Of a stretch of 15,121 nucleotides of DNA, positions 1 to 6,031 are shown in pieces (position 1 is the stretch's first letter; every line of letters begins with the position of its first letter). This DNA comes from Ruminococcaceae bacterium UBA2656 (lineage in GTDB: Bacteria > Bacillota > Clostridia > Oscillospirales > Acutalibacteraceae). The position numbers were made by a program, and so were the translations under genes. The notes beneath the pieces were generated by a model. It was given only the letters and a program-made list of their open reading frames with translations. It searched no databases and was not told where the DNA came from. The stretch is from contig DENA01000010.1 in the NCBI GenBank assembly GCA_002359465.1, positions 23,078 to 38,198 of the forward strand, in the 5' to 3' direction.

Positions 1-1
1 A

Positions 2-169
2 AACTGTGAAGAACGTGACCGGCTTTGGAAAAAATCATGGAATCTTATGTTACAAATAAACGCGCTTATATATGACACAGCCGGGAACTACAGAAAAGAC
101 AAACGGCATCTACTTACTGGTGGTTCGCTTGACTTATCACTATTAGATACAAAAGAAGCCGCCCGGTGA
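2..169 (+). CDS. Possible C-terminal end of a plus-strand gene cut by the left edge
   Basis: Frame 2 of the plus strand is open from the window edge to a TGA at 167-169, giving 55 residues that are mixed charged and hydrophobic and end in LDTKEAAR. No start codon with a ribosome binding site is seen, so if real the gene begins outside the window. I do not recognise a family. A 55-codon open stretch can occur by chance, and the stop lies inside a hairpin (158-185) that looks like a minus-strand terminator, which weakens the case. If real it would be the first of three plus-strand genes converging on the long minus-strand operon. Confidence 0.3.
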   Translation, partial: NCEERDRLWKKSWNLMLQINALIYDTAGNYRKDKRHLLTGGSLDLSLLDTKEAAR

Positions 170-186
170 TAGCACACCGAACGGCC
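150..186 (-). terminator. Intrinsic terminator-like hairpin read on the minus strand
   Basis: Arms at 158-168 and 175-185 surround a 6-base loop. In minus-strand RNA all 11 positions pair, two as U-G wobbles, whereas plus-strand RNA has two mismatches. The minus-strand copy is followed by TTCTTTTG, a fair U-tract. The strand asymmetry argues that it acts on leftward transcripts, perhaps as a back-up stop for read-through from the main operon. No minus-strand gene directly feeds it, so its role is inferred. Confidence 0.45.
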
Positions 187-223
187 AAAGCACAGACCGA
201 GAACCACAACGAACCCGGCTGCA

Positions 224-237
224 TGGTAATTGTACCA
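224..237. promoter_or_regulatory. Small inverted repeat upstream of the 271 gene
   Basis: TGGTA-ATTG-TACCA is a perfect 5-bp inverted repeat with a 4-base spacer, 33 bases before the ATG at 271. It could be an operator for the short plus-strand operon. No convincing -35/-10 pair is visible next to it, and a repeat this short may be chance. Confidence 0.2.
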
Positions 238-270
238 CGGCCAGGAAAATAAGAAAAGAGGTATATTATC

Positions 271-609
271 ATGAAATTCGTATGGACTGAAAAAGCAGAA
301 GCACGCGCCCAGAAGTTGGGACTTGACGAGCGCAAGGCCGGAACCGTGGCGCATATTGGTAAAGAAATTCTCACAGACGGTCAGACCGCACAGGCGTGGT
401 TAAAAGATGGTTATGTACAGGAAGCAGCCGTCCGCCCGTATGCTATTGTTCGCCGCCGCTACGGCAAGCTGTACGCGGTCGAATACGAGAGTGCGAGTGT
501 CGGTATGACGCTGTACGTTGACGAAGATCCGGGTAAGGCGGAGGCCATGTATCTCAAACTGGACAGTATGACAACGGAACAGATGCGCGACTACATTGCA
601 ATGAGGTGA
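271..609 (+). CDS. Hypothetical small phage protein, 112 aa
   Basis: The ATG at 271 is preceded by an AAGAGG ribosome binding site 8 bases upstream, and the frame runs to TGA at 607-609. The 112-residue product is soluble, rich in charged residues, with no signal peptide, membrane segment or cysteine pair. It begins MKFVWTEKAEARAQ and has an Arg-rich stretch (about residues 55-64) followed by an alternating hydrophobic strand pattern, suggesting a small alpha/beta fold. I do not recognise the family. The downstream 27-residue ORF starts 4 bases after its stop with a ribosome binding site overlapping the end of this gene, so the two are probably one operon. It is transcribed against the main operon. 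Confidence 0.7.
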   Translation: MKFVWTEKAEARAQKLGLDERKAGTVAHIGKEILTDGQTAQAWLKDGYVQEAAVRPYAIVRRRYGKLYAVEYESASVGMTLYVDEDPGKAEAMYLKLDSMTTEQMRDYIAMR

Positions 610-613
610 AATA

Positions 614-697
614 ATGGGCTGCTGTCTACTATCCTTCCTCCTGCTGCCCTTCATGATTCTCGGCAGCCTTTTGAAGCGCGGCGGATACAAAAATTAA
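614..697 (+). CDS. Very small hydrophobic membrane peptide, 27 aa
   Basis: An ATG at 614, served by the AGGTGA ribosome binding site at 605-610 that overlaps the upstream stop, opens 27 codons ending in TAA at 695-697. The peptide is a single hydrophobic segment (about residues 3-19, with two adjacent cysteines at 3-4) followed by a basic tail KRGGYKN, the pattern of a one-pass membrane peptide with the C-terminus inside. The intrinsic terminator 6 bases downstream supports a real transcription unit ending here. Its role is unknown; small phage membrane peptides can be holin-like, exclusion-related or regulatory. It could also be non-coding. Confidence 0.5.
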   Translation: MGCCLLSFLLLPFMILGSLLKRGGYKN

Positions 698-702
698 ATA
701 TT

Positions 703-731
703 CAGGCTCGGAGAAATGCGGGCCTTTTCTT
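703..731 (+). terminator. Intrinsic terminator of the 271-697 plus-strand unit
   Basis: Six-bp stem AGGCTC (704-709) with GGGCCT (720-725), including one wobble, a 10-base loop, then TTTCTTTT. It lies directly after the stop at 697 in the sense of the two small plus-strand genes. Confidence 0.6.
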
Positions 732-742
732 TTACCATTTAT

Positions 743-758
743 TGTTAATTATTTAACA
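743..758. repeat. AT-rich perfect inverted repeat in the convergent intergenic gap
   Basis: TGTTAA-TTAT-TTAACA is a perfect 6-bp inverted repeat in the 230-base gap (698-926) between the two convergent transcription units. That gap otherwise holds the terminators at 703-731 and 878-906 and an isolated TATAAT at 824-829 with no good -35. The repeat may be a protein site or chance in AT-rich DNA. Confidence 0.2.
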
Positions 759-869
759 CAAGGCGTTTAAAATTGATTCTGCTGAGTTTTAATTCTAAAT
801 CGTATAGTAAGACGCATTTCCCATATAATAGGCGTGTATGCCATGCCTGACCGAAAAAACACCCACAAT

Positions 870-911
870 AAAGCAAGTCCCGCTATGCATCAAACGCACA
901 GCGGGATATTT
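870..911 (-). terminator. Terminator closing the main minus-strand operon, probably bidirectional
   Basis: Arms 878-888 and 896-906 pair over 11 bp in minus-strand RNA (one U-G wobble) with a 7-base loop. Plus-strand RNA has one mismatch. It lies 20 bases past the stop at 927. In the minus sense it is followed by a moderately T-rich CTTGCTTTATT; in the plus sense by TATTTTT. Position and pairing suit the end of the long operon, with a second use against plus-strand read-through. Confidence 0.65.
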
Positions 912-926
912 TTCGCGCCACAGTGG

Positions 927-1499
927 CTATTCGTCCAGCGATTTATAGTCTTTCGGCGTGAGTTCGATCAGCTTTTCAACCTGGTCCGGCTCGAATGTCG
1001 TTCGGCCGGCGCCGTTGACATTTACATTGACGTCAATTGATGTCGGCTGGTCGGATAATCCCCACAGAGCTTTCATCAAGAAGATTTTGCCGCCCGGGTT
1101 TCCCTCTCCAGATGCCGTAAATTGCTCTAAAATAGTGTAAATTGCGGCCTTTGCTTTTTGCAAGATAGCGGAGCGCTCATCGCCCAACCCTAGTATAGCA
1201 TTAAGTGTACTAATGTCGCAATCCAACCACAGAGAGAAGAGATTCCAAGATGGTACAAGCTCGTGAATCATGCAGAAGCCCAAAAAATCATTGCATTCTT
1301 GAAATAATTCTTTCGTATCCTCAAACAACGATTTACAAAACCCGCGCTTTTCCCTGCGCCTGCCGACTTCCTGGAAGAACTCCCCCATTGCCTGAAACGT
1401 CCGTTGCTGCGATTTATGTACGGCGCTATCATCAGATTTATTTTTCATGGCTTTTTTATAGGCCGGTGTTTCCATGATGCGCTTTTCGCGGTCGTCCAT
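927..1499 (-). CDS. Terminase small subunit-like protein, 190 aa
   Basis: ATG at 1497-1499 with a GAGGTGA ribosome binding site; stop at 927. Residues 1-55 are basic and helical. The centre (about 75-155) follows the pattern of phage DNA-packaging small subunits: a helix-turn-helix-like segment, then a long helix with ILQKAKAAIYTILEQ, then NPGGKIFLMKALWGLSDQ, which matches the 'NPxxxIFxLKNxxGWxD' theme of P22 gp3-like small terminases. The tail after it is the family's usual variable acidic end. Small terminases recognise the packaging site and load the large subunit; no large subunit is in the window. It is the last gene of the operon, after the primase and the iteron-bearing gap. The assignment is by pattern only; it could instead be another helix-turn-helix phage protein. 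Confidence 0.5.
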   Translation of the reverse strand: MDDREKRIMETPAYKKAMKNKSDDSAVHKSQQRTFQAMGEFFQEVGRRREKRGFCKSLFEDTKELFQECNDFLGFCMIHELVPSWNLFSLWLDCDISTLNAILGLGDERSAILQKAKAAIYTILEQFTASGEGNPGGKIFLMKALWGLSDQPTSIDVNVNVNGAGRTTFEPDQVEKLIELTPKDYKSLDE

Positions 1500-1528
1500 A
1501 TTATTTCACCTCATAATTTAATTGATTG

Positions 1529-1750
1529 CAGTGTATAGTTAGTGTAGGGTTGAAAAGTTCAATTTTTCCAGCACTCATGCGGATTCTCAGCGTTTTTTCG
1601 CCTTATGTATGCTCTTTTTTATAACCCTTTATATAAGAAAGTAAAAAGTAATATATATAAAAGGTACGGGAAAACCTACACAACCCTACACTCAAAATCA
1701 TTGAAACCCGCATGATTTCTGAGTTTTTAAGCGTTTTCAACTATACACTG
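1529..1750. other. Candidate replication origin: five GTGTAKRGTT iterons around an AT-rich core
   Basis: The 252-base gap between the primase stop (1752) and the terminase-like start (1499) holds five copies of a decamer GTGTAKRGTT (one ends TTT). Two are on the plus strand (1531-1540, 1542-1551). Three are on the minus strand (1748-1739, 1691-1682, 1681-1672). The pairs are spaced 10-11 bases, one helical turn. Two perfect 12-bp inverted pairs result: 1529-1540 with 1739-1750, and 1541-1552 with 1681-1692. Between them is an AT-rich core (about 1621-1665). Iterons beside an AT-rich core next to a primase-helicase gene is the usual look of phage and plasmid origins; that this is an origin is inference. 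Confidence 0.5.
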
Positions 1751-1751
1751 A

Positions 1752-4070
1752 CTATGCACCGCTCATACCAATTTGAATTCCGTATGGTTTACAGTTTTGT
1801 TTTACAGAAATTCCGATATAAATATTCCCTTGATTGTTTCTTTTCCTTTCAAATTTTTTAGCAAGTTCCTCCCCAAACTTTCTCGACTTCATTTCGTATT
1901 CATTGTTTTCTTTGGCCCATTGCGAATAAGCTTGAAACAAGGCTTTTGCTCCTTCTGAACACCCAGGGCCGACACTACAGCAATCTTCAATAAAAGCCCC
2001 GATTGTATCCATCTCCGCGCGATATTCCGCAGTCGCCACAGTTATAGCCGACGGCGTTTTTAAGCCCTCCCTCTGCCACAGTAGGCAGCCCTCAACAGCC
2101 CAGTGAAGAATGCCGGGGAGCTCCTGCTTGAGTTTGTGTTTCAGGTTCTTGTCTTTCTTATCCTCCGAAATATGTACAGTAAACGGAATCAGACGTACGC
2201 GGCGCCAGATACCGGTGTCAGTGCCGCGGATGATCGGCTTGTGATTTGTGGACATCCAAAGTTTAAACTCCGGGGTGAATTCGAATTCGTGTTCATATTT
2301 TTTGCTTGCTGTAACCGTATCACCACCGGTGAGCTGCTTTATGAGACTTTCGTCAAGGCGTTCTCCCTCGTTGGATTCACTGGACGATACAAAGCGCGCC
2401 CCATGGAGCCGTGCTATATCTTCGGAAGAGCTTCCGGAGCTTTGCTTGACTGCCAAAGATTTCGACTGAACATTCGCGGCGTAATCACCGAGCATGTCTT
2501 TGATAACATCAATGAAAGTCGATTTACCGTTGCTGCCGTCGCCATAGCAGAAAAATATGCACTGCTCCTGTGTGGATCCCGTCAGCGAATACCCGATTGC
2601 TTTTTGAATGTAGCGAATCAGCTCTTGATCGCCGTTGAAAATATCCTTTAAAAACTGCTCCCACAGCGGGCAATCGATTTTATCTGTGTATTCCGTGTTT
2701 GTGATTTTGGTAATGTACCGCGTGAGATCATGCGGCATCAGTTCCCCGGTGCGCAGATTAATAATTCCGTTCGGCGTGTTTAAAAGTGATTGATGGGTGT
2801 CAAGCTGGCTCGGTGTAATTGGTACACGGTGTTGGGATTCCTTGACCATGGAGTCTTTGGAGCGTGAGGAACGGGATTGTTTCAGGTGCTTCATAAAAGC
2901 TTTTTCAGCATCATCAGTATCCTGATTTTCAGGCGCATTTTGAATATAGAAATCCATATCGCCGCGCATCTGTTCCACAACTTCATCTGCCATACGGCGT
3001 ACAGCGCCGGTTATATCAGAGCACCAGCGGCGACCGTCATAGTAAAACCATTTCTTGCTGACAAAACTGTACTGAATTTTATCACCAAAAACATCGGTGA
3101 ATCGCTGCGCGTTGCCGGTATCGTCAAAGCTATAGAGTTTTTTCTTTGGCTTTGGTACGGGATTAGAACCGATAGTGATTGAATATTCCGGCTCTGGTTC
3201 ATAAACGCGCCGGCAGCCCTTGATTGCCTTTTGCAGAGTGATATGTCCGTATGTAGTACCAGATTGCTTCCGCTCCCATTTCTCACGCATGAGGCCAGAA
3301 GAGTGAAATATTTTGTCCATAAGCTGTTCATCGCATTTACACCAGAAAGCAAGCATATTACAGAGCGCTAAATCAGCTTCAGACTGTGATGTATAGAGTG
3401 TGTCCCACCGACCGGAATAAAGTGCCTTGAACGCTTCACCCTGTTTTGATTGCTCGGCAAGGCGAATAACTTCCGATTCGGATAGATTAAGCGGTAGCGG
3501 GGCTTGTACGCCTGTTGATGGTACTGTACCGCCACCGATATATTTTTCATGCAGCGATTTAATGGATTCCGTGCAATCACAGATTTCAGCGAATTCAGAA
3601 CAGGGATTTCCCGTTACGGTGAAAAAGCGGCCGGATTCATACATTTCTACATTGCGTTTGCGGCGACCGGTCGGTGGGAGCTTCCCTTTGCAGATAATAT
3701 GAATCCCGTGTCCGCTGGGAGAATACTCCGCATAGGACTGCAGCGTATAGATAAATTCAGAAATAATGTTGTTTGGATCCTGATTGTCATGCCGGTAATC
3801 TTCCAGAGTGTCTTCCACACCGTCAATATCAACTCCGAAGTAACCGGACCCGGAGAACATAAAGCCAATACCAGAAAAGCTGGCAGAAGCAGAAACGGCC
3901 GTTTGAAAGTCAGCCCAGGTATCCGAATTATTTGATTGTGCCTGCCCCTCGGTTCTCGGGTTAATCGGTATTTTTTTTATTTTTCCCGGGCGGCTTTCGT
4001 CGGGGATGGCTTGCCAGCAGACCCAGTTGGGGACGGAGCGGAGCTGTTGCGGAATATAGTCGTATTTCAT
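1752..4070 (-). CDS. Primase-helicase: PrimPol-like N-terminus with SF3/D5 helicase
   Basis: A 772-residue replication protein. Residues 10-180 look like a primase-polymerase domain of the NrS-1/phage type: PNWVCWQ, KKIPINPRT, DIDG at 81-84 (probable metal-binding acidic pair), SPSGHGIH at 117-124 and VEMYESGRFFTVTG at 141-154. Residues 225-275 match the helical linker that follows such domains (SEADLALCNMLAFW, then HSSGLMREKW). Residues 320-500 are D5_N-like. The SF3 helicase has Walker A GDGSNGKST at 510-518, a Walker B-region segment near 559-569, sensor STNHKP at 607-612 and the arginine segment GIWRRVRLIPF at 620-630. The start is ATG with a weak GGATGG/GGTG site. It lies downstream of a promoter and hairpin (4098-4177). 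It probably synthesises primers and unwinds at the adjacent candidate origin. Confidence 0.92.
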   Translation of the reverse strand: MKYDYIPQQLRSVPNWVCWQAIPDESRPGKIKKIPINPRTEGQAQSNNSDTWADFQTAVSASASFSGIGFMFSGSGYFGVDIDGVEDTLEDYRHDNQDPNNIISEFIYTLQSYAEYSPSGHGIHIICKGKLPPTGRRKRNVEMYESGRFFTVTGNPCSEFAEICDCTESIKSLHEKYIGGGTVPSTGVQAPLPLNLSESEVIRLAEQSKQGEAFKALYSGRWDTLYTSQSEADLALCNMLAFWCKCDEQLMDKIFHSSGLMREKWERKQSGTTYGHITLQKAIKGCRRVYEPEPEYSITIGSNPVPKPKKKLYSFDDTGNAQRFTDVFGDKIQYSFVSKKWFYYDGRRWCSDITGAVRRMADEVVEQMRGDMDFYIQNAPENQDTDDAEKAFMKHLKQSRSSRSKDSMVKESQHRVPITPSQLDTHQSLLNTPNGIINLRTGELMPHDLTRYITKITNTEYTDKIDCPLWEQFLKDIFNGDQELIRYIQKAIGYSLTGSTQEQCIFFCYGDGSNGKSTFIDVIKDMLGDYAANVQSKSLAVKQSSGSSSEDIARLHGARFVSSSESNEGERLDESLIKQLTGGDTVTASKKYEHEFEFTPEFKLWMSTNHKPIIRGTDTGIWRRVRLIPFTVHISEDKKDKNLKHKLKQELPGILHWAVEGCLLWQREGLKTPSAITVATAEYRAEMDTIGAFIEDCCSVGPGCSEGAKALFQAYSQWAKENNEYEMKSRKFGEELAKKFERKRNNQGNIYIGISVKQNCKPYGIQIGMSGA

Positions 4071-4094
4071 AGATTTTTCACCATCCTGTATAAA

Positions 4095-4134
4095 TAAAAA
4101 ACGCCGCCAAATCAGTTAAGATAAGGTGGCGTTG
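4095..4134 (-). terminator. Intrinsic terminator or attenuator hairpin in the primase leader
   Basis: Stem 4100-4108 with 4125-4133 and a 16-base loop. Read on the minus strand, AACGCC pairs with GGCGTT, then one A-C mismatch and two further G-C pairs. The 3' arm runs straight into TTTTATTTATA. This is a good U-tract only in the minus sense, and it ends about 25 bases before the primase ATG. It either ends transcripts arriving from the right or attenuates the promoter at 4149-4177. Confidence 0.55.
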
Positions 4135-4148
4135 AACGCTCTGTAAAT

Positions 4149-4177
4149 AGTGTACCGCCAATATATGATGAAGTCAA
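4149..4177 (-). promoter_or_regulatory. Predicted sigma-A-type promoter for the primase
   Basis: On the minus strand, TTGACT (4177-4172), exactly 17 bases, then TACACT (4154-4149), matching consensus at 5 of 6 and 4 of 6 positions. Transcription would start near 4142, giving a leader of about 70 bases that contains the hairpin at 4100-4133. This would let the primase be expressed despite the plus-strand unit that interrupts the operon. Confidence 0.45.
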
Positions 4178-4200
4178 TTACAAAAGAGACAAGCTGTATA

Positions 4201-4229
4201 TAGATTTTTTAGAAATTAGAGATTATAAT
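4201..4229 (+). promoter_or_regulatory. Probable promoter of the plus-strand cassette gene
   Basis: A perfect TATAAT at 4224-4229 lies 25 bases before the TTG start at 4255. A weak -35 (TAGATT, 4201-4206) sits at 17-base spacing in AT-rich DNA. The -10 is good, the -35 poor. Confidence 0.35.
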
Positions 4230-4254
4230 ATAGAAAATTAGGGAGGTGCTTAGT

Positions 4255-5172
4255 TTGGATGATAAATGGAAAGATTTTTTGGTTAATGGTGGGATTTACG
4301 ATACAATTCAGATAAGCTGCGAGGACATCAATGATATTACAGATTTATTAACAGGAGAATATTCAATTGATTTGTATTGTCCTGTTTGTAAAGAGAACAG
4401 TGTTTACAAAAAGCTGCCAAGAGACCAGAACATGAAAATTAGAATTCTAGCGTTAAATAGACAGAATTCAAACCCACCCCCTCCATATTATGGTGAGCCA
4501 CCCATCAGTCAACCCGTAACTAAGCGTCACAGTATACCTGAGCAGAAGAATAAAAGTGAAAAAGAAGAAGCATTTTCCCAACTTTGCGAATATGGAAACG
4601 AAGCCCCTATCAATTTCATTTGTTCTCGTGAAGATAATACGAAGTTGAGCATTTTTTTAAAATTCACAACTTCGAAAGTTATAAAAATAGGCCAATATCC
4701 TTCTCCAATAGATATTAGTTCTAATATCCCAAGTAAGTATTCAAAATTGCTAGGTCCTTATTTCTCAGAATACAAAAAGTCTATTGTCTTACACTCAGAA
4801 GGCTATCATGTGGGCGCCTATTCTTATCTGAGAAGAATCATAGAATATCTTTTAGAAAGTGCTCACCAAGAAGCAGAAAAAAGTCCCGATTGGAATGATG
4901 AGGGATATACATATAAGCACTTTGAAGATAAAATAAAACTTTTAGAAGACTATTTACCAAATTTCTTTGTTCAAAACGTTCCCCTGTATGGCCTTGTTAG
5001 TAAGGGCATTCATGAATTATCCGAGGACGATTGCGAAAGTATGTATCCTATTTTAAAAAGCGCCATTGATTATACTCTTGATGAAATTATAGAGAAAAAA
5101 GAACAGCAACGTAAAAAAGAAGAAACAGAAAAAACAATTTCTGCATTAGCTAGTAAATACGGAAAGAAATGA
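4255..5172 (+). CDS. Zinc-ribbon plus DUF4145/HEPN-like protein, accessory cassette, 305 aa
   Basis: The frame opens with GTG at 4246, but that codon lies inside the GGGAGG ribosome binding site (4241-4246). TTG at 4255, 8 bases downstream of it, is the likely start. Residues 40-45 hold YCPVC, with further cysteines at 111 and 123, suggesting an N-terminal zinc-binding beta domain with a Pro-rich disordered insert (about 70-105). Residues 165-285 are helical: GAYSYLRRIIEYLLESAH, DKIKLLEDYLP, then LVSKGIHELSEDD, the pattern of DUF4145-like HEPN-related domains; the canonical RX4-6H RNase motif is not obvious. A Lys/Glu-rich helix ends the protein. It is opposite in strand to all large neighbours and visibly more AT-rich, with its own promoter, so it looks acquired. 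DUF4145 domains occur in restriction and defence proteins; function here is unknown. Confidence 0.75.
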   Translation: MDDKWKDFLVNGGIYDTIQISCEDINDITDLLTGEYSIDLYCPVCKENSVYKKLPRDQNMKIRILALNRQNSNPPPPYYGEPPISQPVTKRHSIPEQKNKSEKEEAFSQLCEYGNEAPINFICSREDNTKLSIFLKFTTSKVIKIGQYPSPIDISSNIPSKYSKLLGPYFSEYKKSIVLHSEGYHVGAYSYLRRIIEYLLESAHQEAEKSPDWNDEGYTYKHFEDKIKLLEDYLPNFFVQNVPLYGLVSKGIHELSEDDCESMYPILKSAIDYTLDEIIEKKEQQRKKEETEKTISALASKYGKK

Positions 5173-5410
5173 CAAATTCCGGCAGAAGAAAAAGCGCGGC
5201 TGCAGGATTTTGTGCGTATGTATCGCGGAGGCGCTGGATTTCATCGGGCATCAGGCCGGTATCTTCATAGGCGGCAAGACGTTCCGTAATGCTATTGAAA
5301 TGATTCCCACACCTTGCGTTATGCGTAATATTGCAATAATTTCCGCAATCAGGGTCTAATGGTTTCATAAAAGAAACTCCGTAACTGTTCCTGCGTGTTA
5401 ATCTCTCCAT
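5150..5410 (-). CDS. Small phage accessory protein with 'ITERLAAYEDTGL' motif, possibly 3'-altered, 86 aa
   Basis: ATG at 5408-5410 with a perfect AGGAGG 7 bases upstream; it overlaps the preceding gene by 13 bases. The product starts MERLTRR, has a Cys/His-rich loop (C22, C26, H30, C34, H37) and the segment ITERLAAYEDTGLMPDEIQRL (41-61), a signature I know from many small uncharacterised Firmicutes phage proteins. Its last eight residues (VISFRIY and the one before) are encoded by the complement of the AT-rich cassette's 3' end, overlapping that gene by 23 bases. The natural C-terminus may therefore have been replaced when the cassette arrived. Function unknown. Confidence 0.65.
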   Translation of the reverse strand: MERLTRRNSYGVSFMKPLDPDCGNYCNITHNARCGNHFNSITERLAAYEDTGLMPDEIQRLRDTYAQNPAAALFLLPEFVISFRIY

Positions 5411-5733
5411 CGCTTTTCCTCCTGTTCAGGCTTGCGGGCTTTTGGCACAGCATACCCGCAAAAATGATTATCCCCGACGTCGAATCTCTCATCGTAATAC
5501 AAGCATTTGCCGCGTCCTTTATCTCCATATGGGCGATAGTTGGTACACTCCACGCAATGCGTCTGCGGCTTGTTTTCCGGGGCGGCGCGGCGGTTTAACT
5601 CTTCCAGTCTATCAGCAGCAATATCCATGATTCCCATATGCCGCCCTAAACTTCCTCCATTTGATAGCCCATATCGGCGCAATTCTTTGATTAGTTCTTC
5701 TGTTTCTACCGGGCATGCCTTTAATTCATCCAT
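5398..5733 (-). CDS. Hypothetical phage protein with a four-Cys zinc-binding segment, 111 aa
   Basis: ATG at 5731-5733 with GAGGAG ribosome binding site 6-7 bases upstream. The N-terminal 50 residues are helical (ELIKELRRYGLS, DIAADRLEELNRR), a pattern common in small phage proteins. The second half has C60-x2-C63, C77 and C92 (CVECTNYRPYG, KCLYY, HFCGY), probably one zinc site, and the C-terminus is strongly charged. It starts 1 base after the stop of the upstream zinc-finger gene and overlaps the next by 13 bases, so it belongs to the operon. Function unknown. Confidence 0.7.
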   Translation of the reverse strand: MDELKACPVETEELIKELRRYGLSNGGSLGRHMGIMDIAADRLEELNRRAAPENKPQTHCVECTNYRPYGDKGRGKCLYYDERFDVGDNHFCGYAVPKARKPEQEEKRWRD

Positions 5734-5734
5734 T

Positions 5735-5923
5735 TCACTTCTCCTCTTGCCGTAAATTCCATTGCTTAAAAACTTCTTTCAAGTCATGCCCTGATGGGTA
5801 TCCATCTTCTGGTACTGGGCAATTCGGGTTATTGCACTTTGCCATATATTTTAGCCCACCACTTGACCATTTTTCTATTATTGCAGGCTTGCCGCAGAGG
5901 CGACACGGTTTCAATTCACCCAT
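5735..5923 (-). CDS. Lar-like small zinc-finger protein, 62 aa
   Basis: The frame can start at GTG 5932, but GGAG at 5935-5932 overlaps that codon and sits 8 bases before ATG at 5923, so 5923 is the better start. MGELKPCRLCGKPA, then C30 and C35, form a C-x2-C...C-x4-C finger, followed by a W residue in a helical end (EVFKQWNLR). This is the pattern of Lar-family restriction-alleviation and related phage zinc-finger peptides ('LKPCPFCGxxA ... AxxxWN'). The family assignment is moderately sure; an anti-restriction role is known only for E. coli Lar and should not be assumed. Confidence 0.7.
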   Translation of the reverse strand: MGELKPCRLCGKPAIIEKWSSGGLKYMAKCNNPNCPVPEDGYPSGHDLKEVFKQWNLRQEEK

Positions 5924-5950
5924 CGTTTTCACTCCAATCTAAATTTGTTG

Positions 5951-5983
5951 CGGCTCTTGCTTTACGGCAGGAGCCGATTTTTA
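5951..5983 (+). terminator. Plus-strand terminator-like hairpin ahead of the 55-aa gene
   Basis: Arms 5951-5960 and 5967-5976 pair over 10 bp in plus-strand RNA (one U-G wobble; a mismatch in minus-strand RNA) with a 6-base loop, followed by ATTTTTAAT. It would stop plus-strand transcripts, for example antisense read-through from the 4255-5172 gene. The same bases hold a possible promoter (TTGCTT 5957-5962, 17 bases, TTTAAT 5980-5985) for the small gene downstream, so the two functions may overlap. Confidence 0.5.
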
Positions 5984-6031
5984 ATAAAATCCGATTTGAT
6001 GGAAAACATATTTCCGAAAGGAGATGCGTTT

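Noticed and set aside
88..374. Two minus-strand open frames at the left end
   Set aside because: They overlap the 271 gene and the hairpin at 158-185, lack ribosome binding sites and look like shadows.
824..906. A possible small RNA from TATAAT (824-829) to the hairpin at 878-906
   Set aside because: No acceptable -35 at 16-18 bases and no conservation evidence; the hairpin is better explained as the operon terminator.
601..1514. A 15-base exact match, ATGAGGTGAAATAAT, at 601-615 (plus) and 1514-1500 (minus)
   Set aside because: In both places it is the ribosome binding site context of a gene start. Shared Shine-Dalgarno-rich sequence is a simpler explanation than an attachment site or transposon end.
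2103..2651. 182-codon open frame on the plus strand inside the primase gene
   Set aside because: It is antisense to the well-supported helicase domain, has no ribosome binding site and a composition expected of a reverse-frame shadow.
4246..4254. GTG at 4246 as the start of the cassette gene
   Set aside because: The codon is part of the GGGAGG(TG) ribosome binding site itself; TTG at 4255 is correctly spaced.
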